Positions 1-5,453 of a stretch of 6,104 nt of DNA are shown here, piece by piece (position 1 is the first letter of the stretch; every line of letters begins with the position of its first letter). The notes beneath the pieces were generated by a model that ran no database searches, had not been told where the DNA came from, and was given only the letters and a program-made list of their open reading frames with translations. The DNA comes from Bacillota bacterium (GTDB lineage: Bacteria > Bacillota > Desulfotomaculia > Desulfotomaculales > Desulfallaceae). The stretch covers positions 1 to 6,104 of the forward strand of contig WQUS01000123.1 in the NCBI GenBank assembly GCA_009781965.1, in the 5' to 3' direction. Position numbers and translations under genes: made by a program.

Positions 1-95
1 AACATCGAGTCAACCGTGCGCTCATACTCTTCGAGCAATCGCTTACGGTTAATAACTTTACGGGCCTGGGCTACGGGTACTAACAAACGTTGCAT
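1..95 (-). other. Possible 5' end of a gene running off the left edge, or repeat-encoded open frame
   Basis: On the minus strand an ATG at 95-93 opens a frame to the window edge, reading MQRLLVPVAQARKV and then INRKRLLEEYERTVDSM. A GAGGT lies 9 nt upstream, inside a heptamer. The frame stays open upstream through 300, so an in-frame ATG at 221-219 is another possible start. The peptide looks protein-like, basic and then acidic, but its second half is exactly the palindrome module that recurs elsewhere in the window. I recognise no family. It could be a real gene whose 5' end seeded or absorbed the repeat, or simply a stop-free repeat. With 31 codons visible I cannot decide, and I lean towards non-coding. 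Confidence 0.2.
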
Positions 96-99
96 AGTT

Positions 100-134
100 T
101 CGAACCTCGAACCTCGAACTTCGAACCTCGAGTC
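100..134. repeat. Heptamer tract 1 (TCGAACC type)
   Basis: Five consecutive 7-mers: TCGAACC, TCGAACC, TCGAACT, TCGAACC and TCGAGTC. The tract joins the first and second array units. On the minus strand each heptamer reads GGTTCGA, so it contains GAGGT, a chance resemblance to a Shine-Dalgarno core 9 nt before an ATG at 95-93. Short heptamer tandem repeats in intergenic DNA are known in several bacteria, for example the STRR sequences of cyanobacteria; no relationship is implied. Confidence 0.9.
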
Positions 135-225
135 AACCGTGCGCTCATGCTCGCCGGGAAATCGCTTTCGGTTAATAGTTTGGCGGGCCGTATTCACTTT
201 GCGTATGAATAAGCACTGCATAGTT

Positions 226-260
226 TCGAACCTCGAACCTCGAACTTCGAACCTCGAGTC
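226..260. repeat. Heptamer tract 2 (identical to tract 1)
   Basis: The same five heptamers in the same order as 100-134, including the single variant TCGAACT at the third place. It lies inside the 49-bp block (217-265) that is identical to 91-139. It joins the second unit to the third, which runs into the end of the yteA-like gene. Confidence 0.9.
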
Positions 261-297
261 AACCGCACGCTCATACTCGCTGAGAAATCGCTTACGG

Positions 298-993
298 CTA
301 ACGGTTTTGTGTATCCGGGGTTTGAGGATCAAAAAATATTGAACAGTAACCTTCTCCGCCGCCTGTTTCTTCATAAAACATGCCGTCTTCCCCCACCTCA
401 TAAGGGATATGATCCACCAGTTCGGTATAACCCACCGCCTCCTCGTCGCCACTGTCGCCGCCGTAATAGGAACCGGCGCCTGAGTGGGGCGAATGTTCCT
501 GCCATTGGGCTAAATCCTGCCAAGCGTCTTCGGGATCATACATAATCTCCTGCTGTCCTGTGCTCCCGGTCAAGAGAGGTTCCAGGACATCTTCTTCCGG
601 CGGTCGGGCAGGGCCCCGGCTGAGCGCCTCGGCATAATGGCTGTGGCAATCTACGCACTGGGTCGTGTAAGGAAGCGCTTCCAGCCGCGCCACGGGAATA
701 TCCCGGCCGCAGATGTCACATTGTCCGTAATTGCCTTTATCCAGACACGTCAGAGCATGATCGATAGCATTAAGCCTAATTTGCACGTCCCGGCGAAGGG
801 ACACTTCCTTAGTTCGCTCAAAGACTTCAGTGGCGATATCGGCTGGGTGCTGGTCATAGGCAGATAGTTCTTCCAGCGAATCAGCCAGGGATGTATTTAA
901 AACTCCGTCGTCAATCTGCCTGAGCAACTGCACATTCCTGCGTTTTTCCTGTTCCAAAGCCTGCCTGAAATGCTCCAGCAATTCCTGTTTCAT
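298..993 (-). CDS. yteA: YteA-family protein with DksA/TraR-type C4 zinc finger
   Basis: A 231-residue cytoplasmic protein. An N-terminal helical, probably coiled-coil region (about 1-85) contains the block LSAYDQHPADIATEVFERTK (43-62), characteristic of the YteA branch of DksA/TraR proteins. The zinc finger has C92 and C95, then C113 and C116. The acidic C-terminal half contains VGYTELVDHIPYEVGEDGMFY (187-207), also typical of the branch. YteA-like proteins are found mostly in spore-forming Firmicutes. Their role is poorly known, and any effect on RNA polymerase is inferred only from DksA. The start is supported by GGGGGG 7 nt upstream (1001-1006). The last 14 residues (SIFFDPQTPDTQNR) and the stop lie in the repeat copy 282-343 and look like an acquired tail. 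The 225-bp gap to the DUF5665-like gene is filled with repeats. The family call is firm; the symbol is by resemblance to Bacillus YteA. Confidence 0.85.
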   Translation of the reverse strand: MKQELLEHFRQALEQEKRRNVQLLRQIDDGVLNTSLADSLEELSAYDQHPADIATEVFERTKEVSLRRDVQIRLNAIDHALTCLDKGNYGQCDICGRDIPVARLEALPYTTQCVDCHSHYAEALSRGPARPPEEDVLEPLLTGSTGQQEIMYDPEDAWQDLAQWQEHSPHSGAGSYYGGDSGDEEAVGYTELVDHIPYEVGEDGMFYEETGGGEGYCSIFFDPQTPDTQNR

Positions 994-1017
994 TTTCTGA
1001 CCCCCCGGTTATTGTTT

Positions 1018-1043
1018 GTTACTGGTCACTCGTTACTGGTCAG
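1018..1043. repeat. Heptamer-phased direct repeat (TTACTGG/TCACTCG)
   Basis: GTTACTGGTCA occurs at 1018-1028 and again at 1032-1042, a period of 14 bp. It resolves into successive 7-mers TTACTGG, TCACTCG, TTACTGG and TCAGTGC. This is the same 7-bp phasing as the TCGAACC tracts at 100-134 and 226-260, but with an unrelated sequence. The second copy doubles as the left arm of the inverted repeat 1029-1153. It sits just upstream of the yteA-like Shine-Dalgarno site. Confidence 0.7.
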
Positions 1044-1153
1044 TGCCCGCCCGGGCAAGTAAAACAACTACCGTTCGCTCATAAGCATCCGCTAAATCGC
1101 TCGCGGCAGTTGTTTTATTTGGCCTTAACTGAGGTGGTGTGACCAGTAACGAG
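1029..1153. repeat. Nested inverted-repeat element, MITE-like
   Basis: The outer arms 1029-1042 (CTCGTTACTGGTCA) and 1140-1153 are perfect 14-bp inverted repeats. Inside them, 1057-1073 and 1104-1120 form a second inverted repeat pairing about 15 of 17 positions (core TAAAACAACTACCG against CGGCAGTTGTTTTA). A small hairpin, GCCCG-CC-CGGGC, lies at 1045-1056. The inner loop (about 1069-1108) is a diverged copy of the 39-bp palindrome seen three times at 12-299, sharing CCGT, CGCTCAT and AAATCGCT. At 125 bp, with terminal inverted repeats and no coding capacity, it resembles a miniature mobile element or REP-type sequence. No clear target-site duplication was seen. The inner stem may slow or end transcription after the DUF5665-like gene, but it lacks a clean terminal T-tract. 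Confidence 0.7.
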
Positions 1154-1212
1154 AAATCGCTTCCGGTTAACGGTTTTGCGTACCTGGATTTTAAGGATCA
1201 ACAAACTCTGAA
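1151..1212. repeat. Copy of the repeat tail at 282-343, next to the DUF5665-like stop codon
   Basis: The segment opens GAGAAATCGCTTCCGGTTAA and closes with TGAA. It aligns without gaps to 282-343 at about 50 of 62 positions (counted by eye). Both copies have the same orientation relative to the upstream gene. This one begins 6 bp beyond the DUF5665-like stop codon; the other overlaps the end of the yteA-like gene. Its left end merges with the right arm of the inverted repeat 1029-1153, so the two repeats share bases. Confidence 0.8.
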
Positions 1213-1218
1213 TAGTAG

Positions 1219-1521
1219 TTATCGTTTGCCCAACTGGGACTGCACTATCTTGACCAAATCGGCAATGAAGTCGCCAATCACAGGCAGATTAAGCACCGCC
1301 AGCCGCTGCAGGATCAGCACCAGGATCGCCCCCAGAATGGCAAACCCGATAGCAATGCCCACGCCCCTGGCAATACCGCTGATAAAATTTATATAAATCA
1401 GTTTGTACGGGTTTTCCAGCAGGTTAACGTATTCGGCCAGCTTCATTTTCTCCATATTGACGGCCAATTCGCGAATCCTTCCTTCAAGAGCCAGTAAAAC
1501 CGCGTTTTCTTTATCCTCCAC
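1219..1521 (-). CDS. Small membrane protein, DUF5665-like
   Basis: A 100-residue protein. A charged, helical N-terminus (1-30) leads into LAEYVNLLENPYKLIYINF (28-46). A long hydrophobic, glycine-rich segment follows (about 41-72, with RGVGIAIGF at 52-60), then the amphipathic stretch LNLPVIGDFIADLVKIVQ (77-94). This pattern matches what I recall of DUF5665, a short integral membrane family of Clostridia with no known function. The start codon is GTG, chosen because a full AGGAGG (1530-1535 on the plus strand) lies 8 nt upstream and no better start is near. It is separated from secF by a strong terminator, so despite the proximity a role in Sec export is only a guess. The yteA-like gene follows after 225 bp of repeats. 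One long or two short membrane passes are both possible. Confidence 0.85.
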   Translation of the reverse strand: MEDKENAVLLALEGRIRELAVNMEKMKLAEYVNLLENPYKLIYINFISGIARGVGIAIGFAILGAILVLILQRLAVLNLPVIGDFIADLVKIVQSQLGKR

Positions 1522-1529
1522 TGTTTCAA

Positions 1530-1535
1530 CCTCCT
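1530..1535 (-). promoter_or_regulatory. Ribosome binding site AGGAGG for the DUF5665-like gene
   Basis: The minus strand reads AGGAGG, then 8 nt, then GTG. This consensus site at ideal spacing decides the GTG start at 1521. No convincing -35/-10 pair was found in the roughly 35 bases between this site and the terminator at 1569-1601. Confidence 0.75.
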
Positions 1536-1568
1536 ATATAAACATTTATTAATCTGCCCAGGCGACGG

Positions 1569-1601
1569 AAAAAAAATAAACGGGGCTTATCTCAGCCCCG
1601 T
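1569..1601 (-). terminator. Intrinsic terminator after secF
   Basis: On the minus strand a perfect 8-bp stem ACGGGGCT / AGCCCCGT (1601-1594 and 1587-1580) encloses a 6-nt loop. It is followed directly by a T-rich run, TTATTTTTTTT (1579-1569). This is a textbook Rho-independent terminator 50 bp past the secF stop, and it should end the queA-tgt-yajC-secDF transcript. The plus strand has no matching T-run, so it works in one direction only. Confidence 0.9.
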
Positions 1602-1651
1602 CAGTAATGCCACAAACAATCATGTTTATTTTTATAGCCGGAAATCAACCG

Positions 1652-2518
1652 CTAGGCTTGTTTCTTTTGCTCCAGCAGCTTCAGGTCCACCCATATCGGG
1701 CTGGCGTTCAATACGGACGAGTAAGCCCCGGTAACCACGCCGATAATTAAAGCCAATAAAAAGTCTTTCACGGTGGAGTGACCGATAATGAAAAGAGCCA
1801 GCAGCACAAACATCACCGTCAGGATCGTATTGATCGACCGGGTCATGGTCTGCCAGATACTAATGTTGACCAGGTCTTCCAACGATTCCCCTTTCCTGCG
1901 GCTTCTCATGTTTTCTCTGATCCGGTCGAAGATAACGATGGTATCATTAATTGAATAGCCGGTAATAGTCAGTACGGCGGCCACAAAAGTACTGTTCACT
2001 TCCAAACGGAAAATGGAAAAGATCCCCAGCACAACCAGGATATCGTGCACAATGGCGATGACCGCGGCAATCCCCTGCTTGGGCTCAAAACGATAGGAAA
2101 TGTAAATCAGCATCAATACCGCTGCTATCAGCAGGGCCAATATCGCTTTGAAAGCCAATTCACGCCCCATCACCGGGCCAACCATGTTATTTTGCATCAG
2201 GGTTACGCCGCCCAGTTTTTCGTTCAGCGCGGACACCAGTTTGGCGCTTTCCGTTTCGGAAAGGTTCTTGGTCCTGATTAAATAATCCCGTTCGCCGCTT
2301 TGCTGCACGTTATCCGAAGCGCCATACTTCAGTTCCTCAACCACGGCGCGCACGTCACCTATGGCGACATTCTGTTTGGCTCTTATTTCCATCAGGTTGC
2401 CCCCGGTAAAGTCAATCCCCAGGTTAAAACCTTGCAGCACAATAGAAACTACTCCGGGTAAAACAACCAGCAGTGATAATATATACCATATTTTTCTGTG
2501 TCTGATGAAACTAAACAT
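1652..2518 (-). CDS. secF: Protein translocase subunit SecF
   Basis: A 288-residue inner-membrane protein, usual length for an unfused SecF. With SecD and YajC it forms the accessory complex that uses the proton-motive force to help SecYEG/SecA complete protein export. TM1 (about 11-29) precedes GIDFTGG (34-40), the start of the small periplasmic-type domain (to about 120). Five more membrane segments follow (about 123-141, 148-170, 175-194, 229-246 and 251-271). Family motifs are VHD (157-159) and TGYSINDTIVIFDRIREN (186-203), with N191-D192 in the conserved membrane patch, and TMTRSINT (224-231) with R227. The C-terminus ends in a lysine-rich tail. The gene starts 14 bp after the secD stop, with GGGGGG (2527-2532) 8 nt before the ATG, so the two are clearly co-transcribed. 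It is the last gene before the terminator. Confidence 0.97.
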   Translation of the reverse strand: MFSFIRHRKIWYILSLLVVLPGVVSIVLQGFNLGIDFTGGNLMEIRAKQNVAIGDVRAVVEELKYGASDNVQQSGERDYLIRTKNLSETESAKLVSALNEKLGGVTLMQNNMVGPVMGRELAFKAILALLIAAVLMLIYISYRFEPKQGIAAVIAIVHDILVVLGIFSIFRLEVNSTFVAAVLTITGYSINDTIVIFDRIRENMRSRRKGESLEDLVNISIWQTMTRSINTILTVMFVLLALFIIGHSTVKDFLLALIIGVVTGAYSSVLNASPIWVDLKLLEQKKQA

Positions 2519-2532
2519 TCTTGGAGCCCCCC

Positions 2533-3774
2533 TTAAGCGCCATAGTACTTGGTATTTTTGACCAGATTGGTGTCAGCGGTCAAATGCAGCATCCATCTGG
2601 TGACGGTCACCGCGGTAATCAAGCTAGCGATAATGCCAATGCCCAGAGTAACCGCAAACCCGCGGATCGGTCCGGTACCAAAGTAATAGAGTACCACCGC
2701 GGCAATCAAGGTGGTCATGTTAGCGTCGAATACCGCCACAAAGCCCCGTTTAAAACCGGCGTCAATAGCGGAACGAATAGTCTTGCCTGTCCGCAGTTCC
2801 TCTTTAATACGCTCAAAGATAATCACATTGGCATCCACCGCTATAGCCAAGGACAGCAGAAAACCGGCAATACCGGGCAGGGTCATGGTAGCGTGGATAC
2901 CGATAAAAATAACCAGCACAATCAGCGCATAGATCGCCAGCGAAAAATCGGCGACCAGTCCGGGCAGACGGTAATAAACCACCATAAACACCAGAATGGC
3001 AATTAAACCTACAATACCTGCTTTCAGTGAGCTGGCCAACGAATCCTGGCCCAATTGCGGACCCACGGTAGTCTTGGCCATCACATCCAGTTGCACCGGC
3101 AGAGCGCCGGAACGCAACTGGATCGCGATTTTGTGCGCTTCATCCAGATCGGCATAGCCGGTGATTCGCGCCTCACCATTGGGGATAGGTTCCTGTACCA
3201 CAGGGTTTTGTAACATCACACCGTCCAAATAAATGCCAATTTTCTTCCCCACGTTCTGAGACGTGGCCTGGGCAAATTTTTGCGTGCCCGCCGCATTAAA
3301 TTTAATATTCACCATCACTTGCCCGGAATTGCCATCTCTTCCTTCCGTGGCGTCTTTAAGATCTTTGCCGGTAACGATGGTCTGACCGTCTTCGGTCTTG
3401 AATTCCAGGTAAGCCGGCTTAATCATGTCCCGCACCGCTTGCTCCGGGTCTTGAATCCCCGCCAGTTCGACAATAATGCGTTTACTCCCCTGGCGTTGAA
3501 TCAGCGGTTCAGCCACGCCGGTTGCATTGATCCGGTTCTGTAAGATGGCCACCGCCCGGTTCATGGCATCATCATTGACCTTAGATTCCGGAGTATCTTT
3601 AGCTTCCAGTACTACGTGCACTCCGCCCTGCAAATCAAGACCCAAAGTAATCTTTTTGCCCCAAGGCAGCCAGTTATTGTCTTTAAAAATCGGCAACGGA
3701 GCCCCTGCCGTTAAAGCTACGGCAATTACCGCCACCAATATGACAGCCAGGGTCAGTATTTTACTCCATCTCAT
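2533..3774 (-). CDS. secD: Protein translocase subunit SecD
   Basis: A 413-residue RND-type membrane protein that pairs with SecF. An N-terminal membrane anchor (about 5-24) precedes LGLDLQGG (44-51) and a large extracytoplasmic domain (about 30-250) with the P1-like repeat region RAVAILQNRINATGVAEP (73-90). Five membrane segments follow from about 252 to 397. The signature AGFLLSLAIAVDANVIIFER (303-322) includes D314, equivalent by motif to the E. coli Asp519 implicated in proton movement; ANMTTLIAA (351-359) is also conserved. The protein is shorter than E. coli SecD (about 615 aa), as is normal for Gram-positive bacteria. AGGGGG (3784-3789) lies 9 nt before the ATG. The 71-bp gap to yajC holds only a tandem 10-bp repeat of CCCTAATAAT type (3786-3805). 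Co-transcription with secF is near certain. Confidence 0.97.
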   Translation of the reverse strand: MRWSKILTLAVILVAVIAVALTAGAPLPIFKDNNWLPWGKKITLGLDLQGGVHVVLEAKDTPESKVNDDAMNRAVAILQNRINATGVAEPLIQRQGSKRIIVELAGIQDPEQAVRDMIKPAYLEFKTEDGQTIVTGKDLKDATEGRDGNSGQVMVNIKFNAAGTQKFAQATSQNVGKKIGIYLDGVMLQNPVVQEPIPNGEARITGYADLDEAHKIAIQLRSGALPVQLDVMAKTTVGPQLGQDSLASSLKAGIVGLIAILVFMVVYYRLPGLVADFSLAIYALIVLVIFIGIHATMTLPGIAGFLLSLAIAVDANVIIFERIKEELRTGKTIRSAIDAGFKRGFVAVFDANMTTLIAAVVLYYFGTGPIRGFAVTLGIGIIASLITAVTVTRWMLHLTADTNLVKNTKYYGA

Positions 3775-3845
3775 ACCGGCTTTCCCCCTAATAATCCCTA
3801 ATAAATAAGGTCTGCGAAATGATCACCGATGATATTATTGCTGAA

Positions 3846-4148
3846 TTACTCCTTGTCATTTTTCTCAGCGTCAGAATCTCTGCGCTGGGAAACGGCATTC
3901 CTTAAAACCTCAATGCGCACGTTATCGGCCACTTTGATCACAAAGCTGTCTTCCTTTACCTTAACAATCGTGCCGTATATGCCTCCGGCAGTGATAATAT
4001 TGTCGTTGACGCCAAGCTCGCGGATCATTTCCTGATGTTTTTTCTGGCGCTGTTGCTGCGGCCTAATCATCAGGAACCATAAAATAACAAATAAGGCGAC
4101 TATATAAACAATACTTAGAGTGGACTGATTCAAGTGATTCAAAAACAT
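3846..4148 (-). CDS. yajC: Preprotein translocase subunit YajC
   Basis: A 100-residue single-span membrane protein that associates with SecDF. One transmembrane helix (about 10-27) ends in FLMIRPQQQRQKKHQEM (25-41), the family signature. A cytoplasmic domain follows (GVNDNIITAGGIYGTIVKVK, 46-65, then DSFVIKVADNVRIEVLRNAV) and a charged, disordered tail. Length is normal. AGGAGG (4152-4157) lies only 3 nt before the ATG at 4148. A TTG two codons later (4142) would have 9-nt spacing, so a start there cannot be excluded; ATG is kept as the stronger codon. The 90-bp gap to tgt has an A/T-rich run (4208-4222) but no hairpin terminator, so read-through from tgt is likely. Confidence 0.95.
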   Translation of the reverse strand: MFLNHLNQSTLSIVYIVALFVILWFLMIRPQQQRQKKHQEMIRELGVNDNIITAGGIYGTIVKVKEDSFVIKVADNVRIEVLRNAVSQRRDSDAEKNDKE

Positions 4149-4151
4149 ATC

Positions 4152-4157
4152 CCTCCT
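4152..4157 (-). promoter_or_regulatory. Ribosome binding site for yajC with short spacing
   Basis: The minus strand reads AAAGGAGGGAT immediately before ATG. The match to the anti-Shine-Dalgarno is excellent, but the 3-nt spacing is shorter than the usual 5-10 nt. It would fit better with a TTG start at 4142. Confidence 0.6.
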
Positions 4158-4238
4158 TTCTGCATGAATTCAAAACATGTTACTTATTCTTGATGATCAG
4201 ACATTTCCCTTTTTTTATTTTTGCAATGCTGATTTAAG

Positions 4239-5366
4239 TCAGGAAACATCTACATTTTGCTTATTGTAGCGGTTAAGAAAGTTTTGCCGGAATTCAGCCA
4301 GCCTGTTTCCCTTGATGGCGGTGCGGATATCACTCATCAAAGACAGGATAAAAGATAAATTATGCCAGGTGGTAAGCCTGACGCCCAATATCTCGTTGGC
4401 TTTAATCAGATGTCTGATATAAGCCCGGGTGAAGTTGCGGCAGACATAGCAATCACATTCCGGATCCAGAGGTGAAAAATCCCTGGCATACTCGGCGTTG
4501 CGCACCACCAGCCGGCCGTCCCTGGTAAAAACTGTGCCGTTGCGGGCAATGCGAGTGGGCAGCACACAATCAAACATATCCACGCCGCGGTACACTCCCT
4601 CAATTAAGCAATCCGGCGAACCAACGCCCATCAGGTAACGGGGTTTGTTTTCCGGTATCGCGGTGACCAGGTAATCCAACACCTCGTACATCAGAGGCTT
4701 GGGCTCGCCCACACTCAATCCGCCAATAGCGTAGCCGGGGAAATCAAGGGCCATTATTTCAGCCGCGCTTTTTAACCGCAAGTCCCGATACATACCACCC
4801 TGAATAATGCCAAACAACGCCTGATCCGGCCGGCGGTGGGTATCCAGGCAGCGCTTGGCCCAGCGACTGGTACGCTCTGCCGCCGCCCGGGCATTCTCGT
4901 AACTGCACGGATATGGCGCGCACTCGTCAAAAGCCATCACCACATCGGCTCCCAAGGCCATTTGGATCTCCATGGATTTCTCCGGGCTGAAAAGATGCTC
5001 GGAACCGTCTATGTGACTGCGGAAGGTAACCCCGTCATCGGTGAGCCGCCGCAGCGGACCGAGGCTGAAAACCTGAAATCCGCCGCTGTCGGTAAGAATA
5101 GGGCCGTCCCAACCCATAAATTTATGCAGTCCGCCGGCGGCGGCGATGATATCTTGTCCCGGACGCAGGTACAAATGATAAGTGTTGCTGAGGATGATGG
5201 TCCCGCCGACCTGGCGCACTTCCCCGGGGGTCATGGTTTTAACGGTGGCTTGGGTGCCCACCGGCATAAAAACCGGCGTCTCCACCGGACCATGGGGCGT
5301 TTCCAACCGACCAAGCCTGGCTCGGCTGCCCGCGTCCCGTTCCGTTACCGTAAAATTTACCGCCAT
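4239..5366 (-). CDS. tgt: tRNA-guanine transglycosylase (queuine tRNA-ribosyltransferase)
   Basis: 375 residues from this start. Bacterial Tgt exchanges guanine-34 in the GUN anticodons of tRNA Asp, Asn, His and Tyr for preQ1. The TIM-barrel signatures are complete: SNTYHLYLRPG (60-70), TDSGGFQVFS (92-101) with catalytic Asp93, FDECAPYP (146-153), GIIQGG (186-191), GGLSVGE (215-221) and GVDMFDCVLPTR (261-272) with nucleophile Asp266. The zinc site is C304, C306, C309 and H335 (CDCYVCRNF ... TTWHN). Length is typical. Two ATGs are available. AGGAG at 5376-5380 is 3 nt from the ATG at 5372 but 9 nt from the one at 5366, so the inner start is preferred; the outer adds Met-Ala. It follows queA by about 87 bp and precedes yajC by 90 bp, all in one direction, the common arrangement. 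Confidence 0.97.
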   Translation of the reverse strand: MAVNFTVTERDAGSRARLGRLETPHGPVETPVFMPVGTQATVKTMTPGEVRQVGGTIILSNTYHLYLRPGQDIIAAAGGLHKFMGWDGPILTDSGGFQVFSLGPLRRLTDDGVTFRSHIDGSEHLFSPEKSMEIQMALGADVVMAFDECAPYPCSYENARAAAERTSRWAKRCLDTHRRPDQALFGIIQGGMYRDLRLKSAAEIMALDFPGYAIGGLSVGEPKPLMYEVLDYLVTAIPENKPRYLMGVGSPDCLIEGVYRGVDMFDCVLPTRIARNGTVFTRDGRLVVRNAEYARDFSPLDPECDCYVCRNFTRAYIRHLIKANEILGVRLTTWHNLSFILSLMSDIRTAIKGNRLAEFRQNFLNRYNKQNVDVS

Positions 5367-5375
5367 GGCCATAGA

Positions 5376-5380
5376 CTCCT
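5376..5380 (-). promoter_or_regulatory. Ribosome binding site deciding the tgt start
   Basis: The minus strand reads AGGAG, TCT, ATG, GCC, ATG. The second ATG has 9-nt spacing and the first only 3 nt, which favours the start at 5366. Confidence 0.55.
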
Positions 5381-5453
5381 GAGTCCTTTTCTCATCTAAT
5401 CAACATCGTTTCCCTATGATCACAGGATACCACAAACTTTACAGCCAAATCTG

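Larger units (their letters stand above)
1..343. repeat. Composite tandem repeat array: three palindrome units joined by heptamer tracts
   Basis: Three related units begin at TCGAGTC, positions 5, 128 and 254, giving periods of 123 and 126 bp. Each carries a 39-bp imperfect palindrome (12-50, 135-173, 261-299) that opens with AACCG, contains CGCTCAT and AATCGCTT, and closes with an ACGGTT-like arm. By eye any two of these differ at only 6-7 of 39 positions. Between units lie a variable linker of about 40 bp (51-90, 174-216) and a heptamer tract. Positions 91-139 and 217-265 are identical over 49 bp, while the linkers are barely alignable. The third unit ends in a 44-bp tail that enters the 3' end of the yteA-like gene. 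The array probably continues past the left edge, since positions 1-4 fit the end of a heptamer with one mismatch. No transposase is visible. I read it as a REP/MITE-like or mosaic intergenic repeat; family unknown. Confidence 0.85.

Noticed and set aside
100..134. tRNA T-arm, because the minus-strand heptamers read GGTTCGA
   Set aside because: No acceptor stem, anticodon arm or D arm can be placed around it; the resemblance comes from the 7-mer alone.
16..342. Plus-strand open frame of 108 codons across the repeats
   Set aside because: Its peptide is a translation of the heptamers and palindromes (recurring SNLEPRTSNLEST), it lacks a ribosome site, and it runs against all the genes here.
1..343. 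CRISPR array
   Set aside because: Units are 123-126 bp with internal heptamers and a palindrome; there are no short uniform repeats with unique equal-length spacers and no cas genes.
1060..1117. Canonical bidirectional terminator
   Set aside because: The inner stem is strong, but the loop is about 30 nt and T residues lie within the stem arms, with no clean T-run after it on either strand.
2521..3006. Plus-strand open frame of 161 codons over secD
   Set aside because: Antisense shadow of secD; low-complexity composition rich in Gln, His and Asn, and no recognisable motif. The same applies to the plus-strand frame at 4836-5399 over tgt.
3775..3845. SCIFF peptide gene (scfA) between yajC and secD, where some Clostridia carry it
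   Set aside because: The gap is only 71 bp, holds no cysteine-rich small frame, and no radical SAM maturase gene is present.
4149..4238. Terminator or promoter between tgt and yajC
   Set aside because: There is an A/T-rich run but no stem before it. A TTGCAA with a possible -10 has 19-bp spacing and a poor -10, too weak to list.
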